Part shown: positions 54,248-64,000 of the stretch, one piece after another
Numbering within the stretch: position 1 is the stretch's first letter
How the letters are laid out: every line of letters starts with the position of its first letter
Assembly: GCA_030144725.1 (NCBI GenBank)
Contig: JASKMD010000022.1
Span: 884,646-948,645, forward strand
Length of the DNA stretch: 64,000 bases
DNA from: Haematococcus lacustris
Lineage: Eukaryota > Chlorophyta > Chlorophyceae > Chlamydomonadales > Haematococcaceae
Direction: 5' to 3'
Program-made: the position numbers and the translations under genes
The notes under the pieces: model-generated
Database searches by the model: none
What the model was told of the DNA's origin: nothing
Seen by the model: the letters and a program-made list of their open reading frames with translations, nothing else

Positions 54248-56997
54248 GAGGAGGAGCTGCATCAGCAGCACTGCCTGCTGCAACAGCTGCTACAGGAGCA
54301 CCTGGGGCACGGGAGTCCAAGCTCACTGGACCAGGCTCTGCTGTAGTCAGCTCCAGCAAGGATGTGCCTGCCCCGGCACAGCTGCCCAGAGCACCCGCAG
54401 CAGGGGAGGCTGGGCTGGGCGAGTCAGGCTGCGAGGTGCCCAGCAGTATAACTTTGAACAACTGGGTTCAGCGCGGCGCCACACAGCCTGGCCCCTCCCA
54501 CCTTCATCGCAGCTTTGGCCACCAGCTGCCGGCCTGCTACAGCCAGGAGTTGCAGCTCAATGGGCCTGATGCCAGCGGGGCACCTGATGGTATGGTCCAA
54601 GGGTACAGTGGCATAGATGAACCCAGAGGTGGCAGGTTCGACTCTGGGTCATTTGCCCGTTTCTCTTTGGGTTCCCAGAAAGACACAGACCAGGCTGGGG
54701 CAGTCAGCCTAAGCTCACAGCCCTCACTCTCCCCTCCTGCTTCTGATGACTCCATGCCAACCCCCTCCCCTGCTCCTCACCGCACCAGCCTACCGCACAC
54801 AGCCAGCACATCAGGCCACCCCACCCAGACTGCCAGCAGCTCCTTCACTGCTCATGCCAAGCCAGTAGGGGAGTGTACGGGTCACATGAGTTGCAGCGGG
54901 TGCAATGCAGCAGCGCCGCCCCTACCCCTCCACACGTCCCTCCCCCTCCGCCTCAACCCTAACCCAGCTCAGGACAGCAACAGCCGTGGCAGCAGCAGCA
55001 TCGGTGCTGTCAGCAGCCGCTGGTGCAGCAGCGGTGGCGGCAGCAGCCACAGTGATGAGTCAATGGGCAATGGCCGGGCGAGGGGTGGGTATCTGGGCAG
55101 CAGTGGGAGCACCCTGCCCCAGCCCACACTATGCTACCACACCTGCTATCACAGCAGCTCCCCAGCTGGAGACCTGAAGGAGGTGGCTGATCTTAGGCTG
55201 GGGGCCAGGGTGGAGGGTGGAGGGGAAGCTGCTCCCCCCACCCTTCCCTCCTCAGCGCTTGGCCCTGATGAAATGCGCGATTTTGGTATGAATGTCAGCT
55301 TGGGCAAAGCCATGGGGCCAAACCCTGTTGTTGTCAGCCCCACTGTGCCCAGTGCAGCCCCCAGTGTTGCCTGTTTTGGCCACAGCCCAGGCGCCTCCTC
55401 ACCACCTGCTAGCCAGCCCCGGCTGGACTTGGAACCCGCGGACTCCTTCTCCCTGTGGGCCCGACCGGCCCTTGCCTGCGGCCCTGAGCGTGTGCAGCAG
55501 CTGCGCCTGGCGCCCTGGCTCTGTCGGCAGCCACAGCAGCAGCAGCCACAGCAGCAGCAGCCACAGCAGCAGCCATGTCAGCAGCAGCAGCCACAGCAGC
55601 AGCAACAGCAGCAGCCGTGTCAGCAGCAGCAGCCACATGAGGAGCAGCCATCACAGCCGCCGCAAGGCCTCACTGGCGCTGACCTCAATTCCTATGCCCC
55701 ATTGTCCCCTGCTGGTGCTGGTGGTGCTGCTGATGACGCTGTGGATGGAGTGGCCTCTGTTTCCAGCCACCCTCACGAGCCTGGTCCTGGTCATTGGAGT
55801 GTGATGCAGCAGCAGAGCTACGGCGGTGCTGATGGGGAGGGCAGGGGGCCTCCTTGGCATACAGCATCCTGCTGCCCCTCCCCCCACAGCCCCCCCTCCC
55901 CCCATGACCCCCTGGCAGCCCATGACTCCCCCTCACACACCGTGGACAGCTGCTCTAGGGCTGCCAGCCTCAGTGTGTGGTCACACCCTGGGAACCTGGA
56001 AGTCACACCCCCAAGACCCGAGATCTCACATCACCCCTCCAGCAGCAACGGCAGCAGCAGCAGTGTAGCAGAAGCCACCCCAGCCGCTGCTGCTGCTGCT
56101 CCTCCTTCCGAGCCCATTGTGTTCAAGCTGTGGCTGCCTTGGGAGGGGCTGCGGAGTCCAGGCAGCAAGAAAACTGGAGTCGATGGCTGGAGCAAGGGCG
56201 GGGTGCAGAGTCACGGGCTTGGGTGGAGTGACTGGGGCAGCTGCCCAGAAGCTGCGTCGGCTATCAGTGCACCACCTCATCAAGTGCCCAGGGCTTGCTC
56301 CTGCTGCCACCACAGCAATGACAGCCAAGCTGCCAAGTCAGCCAATGCAGAGCGCCATGCATGGGTGCATGGAAACGATGATCATGATGAAGGAGCAGCG
56401 CAATGGCTGCATGGTGGTGGTAGGCATGAGATGCATGGGCCAGTCTGCATGCGGTGCACATGTCAGGGCGATTGTCGTGACCGCCATGGGCCACATGGGC
56501 CATGCTCATGCCTGTCAGCCACAGGCGTGGCGGATGGGTGGATACAGCTCCCGCCATCAGCAAGCACAGGGGCTAAGTGTGAACCCTCACCTGGTCTGGC
56601 CCAATGTATGACTGGCCTGTGCTTGCCCACGGCCCTGGAAGTGACTTCTGGCAATGGGGCCACCTACCTGCTGGCGAATCCCGCTGCCCAAGTATGTCAC
56701 ACTGCTGCCAGCAGGCCCCTGAGGCAACAATTGGGAGCGACAGCAAGGGGCTCCCAAAGCCTGGGCCCCTCCTGTTGTGCAGTAGATGCTGCTGGCAGTA
56801 CGGCAGGGCAGCAAGCCTTAAGGCCTCCGGGTGCATTGCCTACTGCCCTTTCCCTCCCTTGCTTGCCTGCTGCTGGGGCGTCCAGCGCCCAGCCTGCGGC
56901 AGTGTCTCGGCACAACCCAGACAATGCTGGGGCAGCGGGCCAAAGCCTCAAGCCTGGTAGCCGGCGCATTGGTCGATTCACCATCCATGACAGCTGA
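48880..56997 (+). CDS. very large low-complexity scaffold with four RFx[V/I] motifs
   Basis: Three exons join in phase: 48880-50422, 50871-51554, 52022-56997 (7203 nt, 2400 residues). The last exon alone is 1658 codons. No enzyme domain is visible. Composition is dominated by Ala, Ser, Pro, Gly and Gln, so most of the chain should be disordered. Four motifs stand out: GRF-R-V across the exon 1/2 junction, RGRFLVFE (51479-51490 for RFLV), KGRFFVLE (53302-53313) and IGRFTI near the C-terminus (56974-56985), which is six residues from the stop. RFx[V/I] is the known docking motif for CCT domains of SPAK/OSR1 and WNK kinases; that this protein docks such a kinase is an inference. The start is the first Met after an in-frame stop at 48820. 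A poly-Gln/Pro tract sits near 55530-55640. Fluent codon use and 5 kb without a stop support coding. Confidence 0.68.
50490..50547. repeat. GGGT array in intron 1 of the scaffold gene
   Basis: About 14 units with three GGAT variants. Unlike the arrays at 11164 and 24158 it is not followed by the 190-base body. Confidence 0.93.
50650..50728. repeat. TGACCTGGGG 10-base tandem repeat
   Basis: About eight units, two of them changed to TGACCCACAG, in intron 1 of the scaffold gene just upstream of exon 2. Confidence 0.92.
51698..51772. repeat. paired near-palindromes in intron 2 of the scaffold gene
   Basis: CATCACTAGGCCCTAGTG occurs twice, about 54 bases apart, and each copy contains the near-palindrome CACTAGGCCCTAGTG. 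Between them lies CGGCTTGAGCGGTGTAAGCC, which closely matches CGGTTTAAGCGATGTAAGCC near 7277. Together they resemble the ends of a tiny inserted element. Confidence 0.55.
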
Positions 56998-58131
56998 TGT
57001 GGGGCCATGCCTCACCAGCTGCTGGCTCGCACTCAGCGCATGGGACAGTGCGAGGTGGTGTCGGTGGAAGATAGTACATGACTGTGCCTACAAGCATGGC
57101 TGCAGCACACATGTTTGTTGATGCTAGGTGTAGGAGGGTAGGCTTATAGCAAAATGACGGTTGCTTTGTGTCTGTGGTGCCTGTCAGAACCGCAGGTTAG
57201 TTTTGAAATGTTTGGTGCTATGTTGGACCTCGGAATGTCACTGAGATTCATGACCCATGGGGGCGTCACATGGGACATCACATTCTTGCTGACAATAAGT
57301 CAAGGCGTGGTAGGGATTCTTGGTGGGCGCAGTGCATCGGACGTATTCCCCACGTATTCTTGGAGCCATGGTTGCTGGTCCGTACCACCTGGTTTTGACG
57401 ATATTCTTTGGAGCGGCGTAGTTCGAACAATGCCATGCGACAGACAAAGGCGGTTAGTGGAGATAGATGCAACAAGGGCGGTCCAGCAGATACTGAGCTT
57501 GCTGCAACACTGTCAAGGGTCATGCATGACCCTGTGTCATGACTGATAACGAGGGCATGTTACATCAGCTCACAGGTCCTTAACGCTCTTACAGGTTTTA
57601 ATCCCTATAGCTTATTGCGCATCTACTGGCAAGCGTCGCGTTTACTCTTGCAAGTGAGGCCATGCCGGCGCAAGCGATCGTGGACACACCTCAACTGCTC
57701 ACTGTCGATTATTCTAGTGGTGAGTAGGGACACCAATGATAGAACTGCGCTTGGCATCGAGCCGGAACTACAATCACATTTCAGCCCGCCAGGCTCGCTT
57801 CGCGACCCTTTCATTGGTGCAGGCGGTGTCGGAGGACCATCGTTGGGCAAGAAGTAACGCGACATTGCAGCGAGGTGCGCATGGATAGAGGTCTCTCACA
57901 CAGAAACCCTGCACTCTCACACAGAAGCCCGGGACCCCCTTGCACAAAGAAGAAAACACGCAACTTCTAACGTCGTCAATCAACACCTTCAACACCTTTA
58001 ATCGTCAACCAGATCAACAGGATTGAGTTTTGTTTGTTTTGCCACCACATCTAAGCCATTGTGCTAATGCCCCCATGCCCACCACCTACGAAGCAGTGTC
58101 CCAACAGCCTACAGGCTGAGCGGAACAAGAC
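56998..58131. other. intergenic region, no gene supported
   Basis: Open frames at 57154-57546 (plus) and 57623-57865 (minus) show no recognisable family. A direct repeat of TCTCACACAGAA occurs at about 57894-57930. The right end should hold the promoter of the next gene. Confidence 0.45.
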
Positions 58132-61100
58132 ATGCAGTTGCGGACGAAGGTCCAGCGGCTGTACCAGCGGCTCAATGGCAGATGTCAGGTTGGGCCCCCC
58201 GAACCAGACCCTGGAGATTCAGGTGCAGCAACAACCAGATGTTCATGCATGCTTGCATGCTTTCATGTGTTGTATGTTTGGCGCATTATGGCGACCAGCG
58301 CGCAGTGCTGAGCCAGGTTCCTGTCTGTGATGGATTATCGCACCGCGCCGCGCTAGAGCACCGCTTTTTCTCGAAGATGCTGCGGAGCATGAGGCAGCAG
58401 TTCCCGACAGGCCGGTCCGGCAAAGGAAACAGCACATCAAAAGGCGCGGTTCTCATTGGCCCGCCTGAAGCCCCTCGTGTCCCGGAGAACCTCGCAGCCC
58501 AGGTTAGGGAGAGCAGTCCGTCTCCAGCGCACTTACTGACGTTGCTTCGACGTTGAATTGTTGCGTCACTCATGCAGGCGACGGCCCTGCTGCAGCTTGG
58601 CTCGTTGAGGTCGTTGAGCCTGCCTCTGGTGTTTGAGCTTGACCAGGACTCTTCCCAGTTCAGTACCAGCTTCAACCGCCTACGTTTGCGTCAGCCTGGC
58701 AGCATAGATTTTGATGCTGCAAGGCCTGGAGACAGCTGGTTGCATGACAGCATTCTGCAGCGGCTACGCCAGCTGTGTGCACCAGAAAGTCAACTTGAGT
58801 ACCTCGTGAGTGGGGAGCAGGCTACATTTTGTAGCATTGGTTGCCTTGGCTATGCCTAGCTTGCCACCTACAGTATCGTTGTTAAGAGGCACATGCCCTT
58901 CTGACCTGCTCCTGCAGATCCTCCAGCACCTGCAAGACTGCCGTGCACAGTGCAGCAGCAGCACTAGCACCACTACCGTGTTTGACATCAGTGTCTTGCA
59001 GCAGGAGCTCAATGCACATGGCTTGCATGTCCTGCTCCTGCATGGCAAATCCAGCCTGGAGACTGCCAGCCGCAGATGCCTGACAGTGCTGCGCCACACC
59101 GCCTTGATTTGCTTAGGGTACTGGGCGGTACCCAGCCCAGCCAGCGCTCCCCTGCACCTCCAGCCCATAGCTCAGCACCAACCAGCCGCAAGCCAAGGAC
59201 AACAACAGCAACACCACGACCAGCAGTCACCTGCCCACCCCTCCCCTTGCCACATTGGCATACAGAAGTCAAGGCTGCAGCCTGCTCTAGCTGCCCCCGT
59301 GCAAGGCAGCAGGCAGCCAGCTCCGAGCAGGGCAGGAACTGAGCCAGCCCTGCAGCAGGTGTGGCTGCAGCAGCCTCTGGTGGTGGAGCCGCGGCTGCGG
59401 GAGCAATTCCTCATCGCCAGCCCCACACCCGCGTATGAGCAGCTACTGCAGGTGCCGTGTGTGCAAGGGGCTGGTGCAGCAGGGCTTGGCTCAGGGGTAG
59501 GGCCAGGGGCAGCATGGGCTTCTTGTGCCCCTCAGGCAGCATAGGGAGTGCTGCAGTGCACGGCCCACACCCCAGCCCGCCACCTAGTCTGCTCTTGATA
59601 CCAGAGCAGACCTGACATACGAGCCTGATCTTCACCATCACCTCATCCAGCTCCTGACCATTACGCAGCACCTGCTCTAAGCCTGTCACTAGACCTCGAC
59701 CTGCCTGCCTGCCTGCCTGCCTGGTTTGTGATCCTACTTCACCTACAAGCCTAGTCTGATGCCCTTGTGAGCCTAACCCACTGTGTGTCTGGGGCGTGGC
59801 CCTCTGCAGGCCCTGCCAGTGAGCTTTGTTGGCAGCATGGCTCGCTTGGAAGCCCTAGTGGCGTTGATGGCGCAGCAGGCAGCAGCAGCCTTCCGCCAGC
59901 AGCAGCGGCCAGTGCCCCCCTGGCGGTCCGCTGAAGCCCTTCTCAGCAAGTGGTCCCCTGCCCAAGTTGAACAGCTGACACGTCAGCTGAACAAGCTGGC
60001 TGTCGAGCAGCAAACGCAGCAGCAGCAAATGCAGGCAGGGCAGCAGGCAGGAGCGGCAGCGCCTAGGGAGGGCGAGGGAGAGAGGGAGCGGCTGCCACCA
60101 TCTTGGAAAGCACAGCCGCAGCAGGGGCTACAGGAGCAGCAGCCATGCCGCGCCAATGTGGAGATGGAGCAGTTGCAGCAAGAGCAACGCCAGCACCACC
60201 ACCATTGGTACCAGCTGCAGCAGCAAGAGCGGGAGAAGAGGCAGGACACAGCGCCAGCAGCCGGCACGACAGCAAGCAGCCTTGGCGGAGTGTTGAAGAG
60301 GCAGCAGCCACAGGAGGGTCAGGGCCACATATGGCCCACGAAAGACAGGAGTGGGGAGGACAATTGGCGGAGCGGTTTTGAGAACCTCGGTACACCTCCC
60401 TTGTTCCCCACCTCCCCTGCCGGCTCTGGCCCAGCAGCTAGGAACACCTCTTGGCCACCGCTGCTTGCCTCCTCAGAGCCCGTTGGACCCGGCACTGCAG
60501 CCAGCCACCTGGCCCCTGGCCTCACGTCGGCTTTCCAGCACGTGGCTTCCCAGCTCCACGTCTCACACCAGGTCACAGCAGGAAGGGGTGCTGGCAGCAG
60601 CAGCAGCCTTGCAGCCCCCCCTACCCTAGCTGTGAGCCCCCCTCCACTTCCTGGGCGGCAGCAGGAGCAAGGGCTGGGGACTCAGGCGGGTTCAGAACAG
60701 GCAGGCCTGGCCCCTGGTGCAGTCACAGGAGCAGCCTTGAACCAGCCCGCTGAGGACAGTCTGGCACCCTTACCTGCTGCCACAGCCTGGACCTCTGGCA
60801 CCCCCCCGTGGCTGCTGCCCCGCCCCTCTCCCACTGCCTCAGCCCTCCACTTCTGCCGCCAAGATAGCCTGGAGCTGCGGCAGCAGCTAAGCCATCAGCG
60901 CCGCCACCTGCGCTCCGCCCTGGCCGCTGCCCTGCAGCCTCCCACCGCCAGACCCCTCACCACCCAGCCACTGCCGCAGCCACACACCTGCCCGGCTGCA
61001 GGCAAAGTGCAGGGTAGTGTGGATCAGCCAACATCTCTCAATCTATGCAGTGGCCAACCTGATGTGTCATCAGGGCACACGCAGGCTGCACCAGGCCCTG

Positions 61101-61543
61101 CTGCTGCCTGCCAAGCTCAGGAGGTGCCAGCCGCAGAGGAGGGGTCAAGGCAGCGAGCAGAGCGGGGCCAGTGCAGCCAGCATGGGCAGCAACAGCAGGC
61201 ACCTGCCCAGCTGCACCTCACCGCTGCACAGCGGTGGCAGCAGCAGCAGGTCACCAGCCATGGGGCAGCCGCAGGCACGCAGCACCGGCAGCAAGAGGAG
61301 CAGCAGGCGGCAACGCTGACAGTGCCTGGGTGGTCTCCCCAAGCCCAGCCAGCAGCAGGCACTGAGACCCTGGTGAGTCAGCAGGGGGTTGCCCCACTGC
61401 CGCTGGCTTATCCAGGCGGCCTGCATGTCAAGGTAGTGAAGTGGGGTACGGGCCTAGCCAAGGTCCCGTCAGCTGCCGAAGCGGAGGTGGCAGTGGGTGA
61501 GCAACTCATCCCACACACATTGGTCAGTCGCGGTGGCCTTTGA
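58132..61543 (+). CDS. DUF506 / PDDEXK_6 family protein with long disordered tail
   Basis: Five exons join in phase: 58132-58188, 58317-58502, 58578-58805, 58918-59451, 59810-61543 (2739 nt, 912 residues). The diagnostic part is the junction of exons 4 and 5: PRLREQFLIASPTPAYEQLL then ALPVSFVGSMARLEALVALM and VPPWRSAEALLSKWSP, matching the plant DUF506 (PDDEXK-like of unknown function) ending of FRxQFxIARPT, LPxVFVG and PPWRxxxYxxxKW. In plants this family is about 250-400 residues; here about 510 further residues rich in Gln, Ala, Pro and Ser follow. The upstream part (exon 4 VFDISVLQQELNAHGLHVLL) fits the start of the nuclease-like fold. Nuclease activity is unproven in this family. The first exon is short and the start uncertain, since its Met sits beside a possible acceptor. 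Confidence 0.75.
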
Positions 61544-63550
61544 TGCTGCACCAGGCTGCCACCGCTGCTTGCTGTCTAAGGCTTTAGCCTTGGGCTGCAA
61601 CCCTCAAGCGGTCACCTGATACCTCGTGCTGCCTCCTCCACCTCTGCTGCCTCCTCCTGCTGCCGTCTCCTACTGCTGCCACCCCCTGCTGCTGCCTCCA
61701 ATTATTTTTCATGACAGCGGCCTCCAGCTGCGTCTTCCTGCTCATGGGCATAGCTCCAGGAGCATACTTAGCCAGGCCCTGCTTTGCCTCATAGATTAGA
61801 GTTTTCTCATGACCTGTTGCCCTCTTTCACCATGCTTGCCCTTCACTTGTTTCGCATTCGATGCTGGGGAGGCTCAGACGCTGATGTGTGGGTGACCCAG
61901 AGGTGCTTTTAGACACCGCCGGTGCAGGCCATTGACAGCCAGTGCAATGCTGGGTGTGGCCGGCATCCAAGGTGTTGACAGACTTGACAGCCATGACATT
62001 ACACATGGCCCATCTCAATGAGCCAGTGACCAGGATTTGGGTCACTGTTTTTCTCACTCTCATCCACGTTCTCACTCTCAAGTGTCATCCTTGGAATGCC
62101 ATAGCCGGATTTGCACATATCGTGGGACAGCCACCAGGCATTAGTGACATCGAATCACACTAATGCAACTGAAGAGTGAGAGAGCATGGCCTGTTGTGGG
62201 TAGTATTATGATGTGCCTGGGTAGGCATCTTCCGCACATTGCTATGCTCGGACCTACACAAAATGCTTTGCCCAGTTTGGTTAGCAACTACGACACATGA
62301 TGCCCCTTACATGGTAGTGCCACATTAATGCATGCCACTTACGTGTGTCCAGCCCTCACTATGTTTGCATCCTCCTGGCATTGTCACGATCGCATGCGAA
62401 GGAGGTGGTTTCTGTAGGGTTGGCCTGCTGTGTGTTATGCCATGCTCAATGTGTAATGGACAATGACATGGATGGCCGCCCTCCGACTAGAAGTTGGCTG
62501 AAGCCCAGAATCCTTCCACCTCGTAGCTGTTTCGGACTTTACCACTAGGAAGATAACGTTTCCCAATAGGCTGCCACCACTGATTGGGTCAGGGGCAAAG
62601 GAGCTCGCAGCTAGCGGAAAGGGGTCGTTGCTCCGAGAATGGAACGAACCTATCAAAACCGAGTATCTGTTTGAAGGAACTCACTTGCTTTATGCTACTA
62701 GCCTGCAGGGGCACCGCAGCCACAGGGGCCGGCTCTGCCCCTGGCACATGCTGCAAGCTTTCCTAGGCCTGTGCTGCCCGCCCTGCCCTCTGCCCTCATA
62801 AGTCGCCCTCTGCCCGGCGGGCCCGCACTCTTTCAGGCTGCGGCACACCACTTTGCAGGCGGCAGGGGGCGTTGTATAGAACGCGAGGTACTGGGAAGGG
62901 GGAAGAGGCAGGGAGGAAGGAGAAGGGATCACATTAAAGACGCAGGTGCACCCTGCACAACCTGCTGGTGCTCCCCCATTTTCGGTCACCTTCAAACACT
63001 CATCATTGAATCCATCATCATGATACAGCCCCTGGTCGGCGTCCAGGCCGTGCATGGCCTTTCATACAGCAGGCCCGGTACCGTCGGCGGTCGGTAGTAC
63101 CGTCGGTACACGTGGCACGCCTCCATGCGCACTGCTGATCATCATGCAGTAACATACTGCACCGCACAGTATACTACATCGACCTTGCTGCTCCATTACA
63201 TCCTTTCACTCCAGGGCGGGCCTGCCCGGCTGTTGCAGTGCTTAGTGGAGCGCGGACCCGCTCCGACTTGCAGCGGGAGTCCCGCGGTTAACTGTGGTGT
63301 TCGGACCGCGGTCCTGCCCGTGTCATCGCGCCGAGTGAAGAGTTGGGTCCGCCCTCCACGTCTAGCAAAGGCGCATCCTCGCTGGTCGTGTCGCTGCCGT
63401 CCTCTCCCCGACCTCGCTCCGCCCTGCAGCTTTGCAACAATCACACAAGCTTGAGCTGGTGTTGAGGAGAACACCAGGGAACGTGACGAGGGAGTAGGAG
63501 TGTGGCGGAGCACGAGCATGATACCACATTGTTTGTCACGCGTCACGCAC
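61544..63550. other. intergenic or 3' region, no firm gene
   Basis: Sequence with no supported coding exon. A minus-strand stretch (62690-63055) reads partly like protein (HGLDADQGLYHDDGFNDE; YLAFYTTPPAACK) and could hold terminal exons of the SPPL gene, but phases did not give a convincing join. A small inverted-repeat cluster of TACCGTCGG words lies at 63078-63112. Confidence 0.4.
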
Positions 63551-63666
63551 TTGACGACGGTCAGCGTCGTGTCAGCGAAGAGCGCGCTCCAATGACCTCT
63601 ACCGGCGGCCAGCGCGAGGACTAGGCCGAGAGTGCACGGCACGAGGTACAACAGGGCAGGCTGACC
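63551..63666 (-). CDS. signal peptide peptidase-like protease, PAL-motif exon (partial gene)
   Basis: The exon starts after an acceptor with GQPALLYLVPCTLGLVLALA. QPALLYLVP is the signature of the last core membrane segment of SPP/SPPL intramembrane aspartyl proteases, whose PAL motif helps form the active site. The likely donor after LTVVK (63551) leaves phase 2. The catalytic YD and GxGD exons would lie at higher coordinates, outside the window, since the gene runs on the minus strand; I found no upstream exon within 63667-64000. The downstream C-terminal exon was not resolved. An alternative is that the exon reads on further without splicing, but the family usually has a short tail. Confidence 0.7.
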
Positions 63667-64000
63667 CTGCGGCCACCTCGGCAATGCGACACGCTCAAGC
63701 GCTGCCCCTCACCCTCAGCCCCTGCTCAGACAATGCCGTGAAAACTAAGCACCTCGGCGACAGGAGATGTGCAAGCAATGAGAACGTACTTTGACTGCCC
63801 ATGCTGCATGCATAGTGGCCTGTATTCCTGTAGGCGGCAGATCCACTTCACATTGTGTTGCAGATGGCTGGTTGAAGCCAGTCGCATGCTGCCTGGCATG
63901 CCGCTGCTGCTGTTGCTGCTGCTACTCCTGCTGCTGTTGTTGTTGTGGTTGGTGGTGGCGTGCAGTGCCCCTTCCCACCTGATCCCCGAACCAGCTGCAG
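63667..64000. other. intron sequence of the SPPL gene
   Basis: Sequence upstream of the PAL exon on the minus strand. It contains a CTG/TTG triplet-rich patch (63900-63960) and no recognisable protease exon. Confidence 0.45.

Noticed and set aside
57154..57546. 130-codon plus-strand open frame after the scaffold gene
   Set aside because: No recognisable motif; length is within chance for this base composition.

Overview
This window looks like nuclear DNA of a chlorophycean green alga (Chlamydomonadales, possibly Haematococcus-like). That assignment is an inference. It rests on the GC-rich, intron-dense GT-AG genes with short exons, the very heavy load of long pure microsatellites, a plant-type MUB ubiquitin-fold protein with a CaaX end, a plant DUF506 protein, and Fanzor (eukaryotic TnpB) relics of a kind seen in volvocine genomes. 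I see no prokaryotic operon, CRISPR array, rRNA or convincing tRNA. Gene models were built by hand from splice sites, reading phase and remembered family patterns; no database search was run.

Left third (1-16.1 kb). The window opens with about 1.34 kb of a GGGGCA array. An unrecognised 450-residue plus-strand gene follows (2101-6909, 8 exons, one exon duplicated in tandem). A minus-strand gene of unknown family (8534 to at least 13130) comes next, with a decayed extra copy of one of its exons downstream. Around and between these lie Fanzor relics (7410-7600 minus, 11884-11961, 13477-14321 plus). A small minus-strand protein with a coiled coil and a C-terminal membrane anchor sits at 14624-15102.

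Centre (16.2-37.0 kb). One gene, on the minus strand, fills this region: UPF2, the nonsense-mediated-decay scaffold. I could trace 34 exons whose phases all join, giving 3873 nt (1290 residues), close to animal UPF2. The three MIF4G domains, the acidic segment and the UPF1-binding C-terminus are all visible. Its introns carry long simple repeats: 202 CAG units, about 91 units of a pentamer, and several hexamer arrays and GGGT tracts. Exon 14 carries a poly-Ser run and an Ala-Gly run coded by the same kinds of repeat.

Right centre (37.0-47.5 kb). A 430-base shared upstream region separates UPF2 from the first of two near-identical tandem MUB genes (37400-37986 and 40300-40886). Between them lies an 82-unit GCCCC array. 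A plus-strand gene for a predicted plastid protein with two SnoaL/NTF2-like domains follows (43099-47508). Its sixth intron holds an antisense copy of UPF2 exon 22 fused to a dispersed repeat that also sits in UPF2 intron 21.

Right third (47.5-64 kb). A three-exon, 2400-residue, low-complexity scaffold gene (48880-56997) has four RFx[V/I] motifs. A DUF506/PDDEXK_6 family gene (58132-61543) follows. At the right edge is the minus-strand PAL-motif exon of a signal peptide peptidase-like protease whose 5' part lies outside the window.

The genes do not form a pathway. They share a landscape in which microsatellites, small dispersed repeats and exon-sized duplications sit inside introns of otherwise conserved genes.
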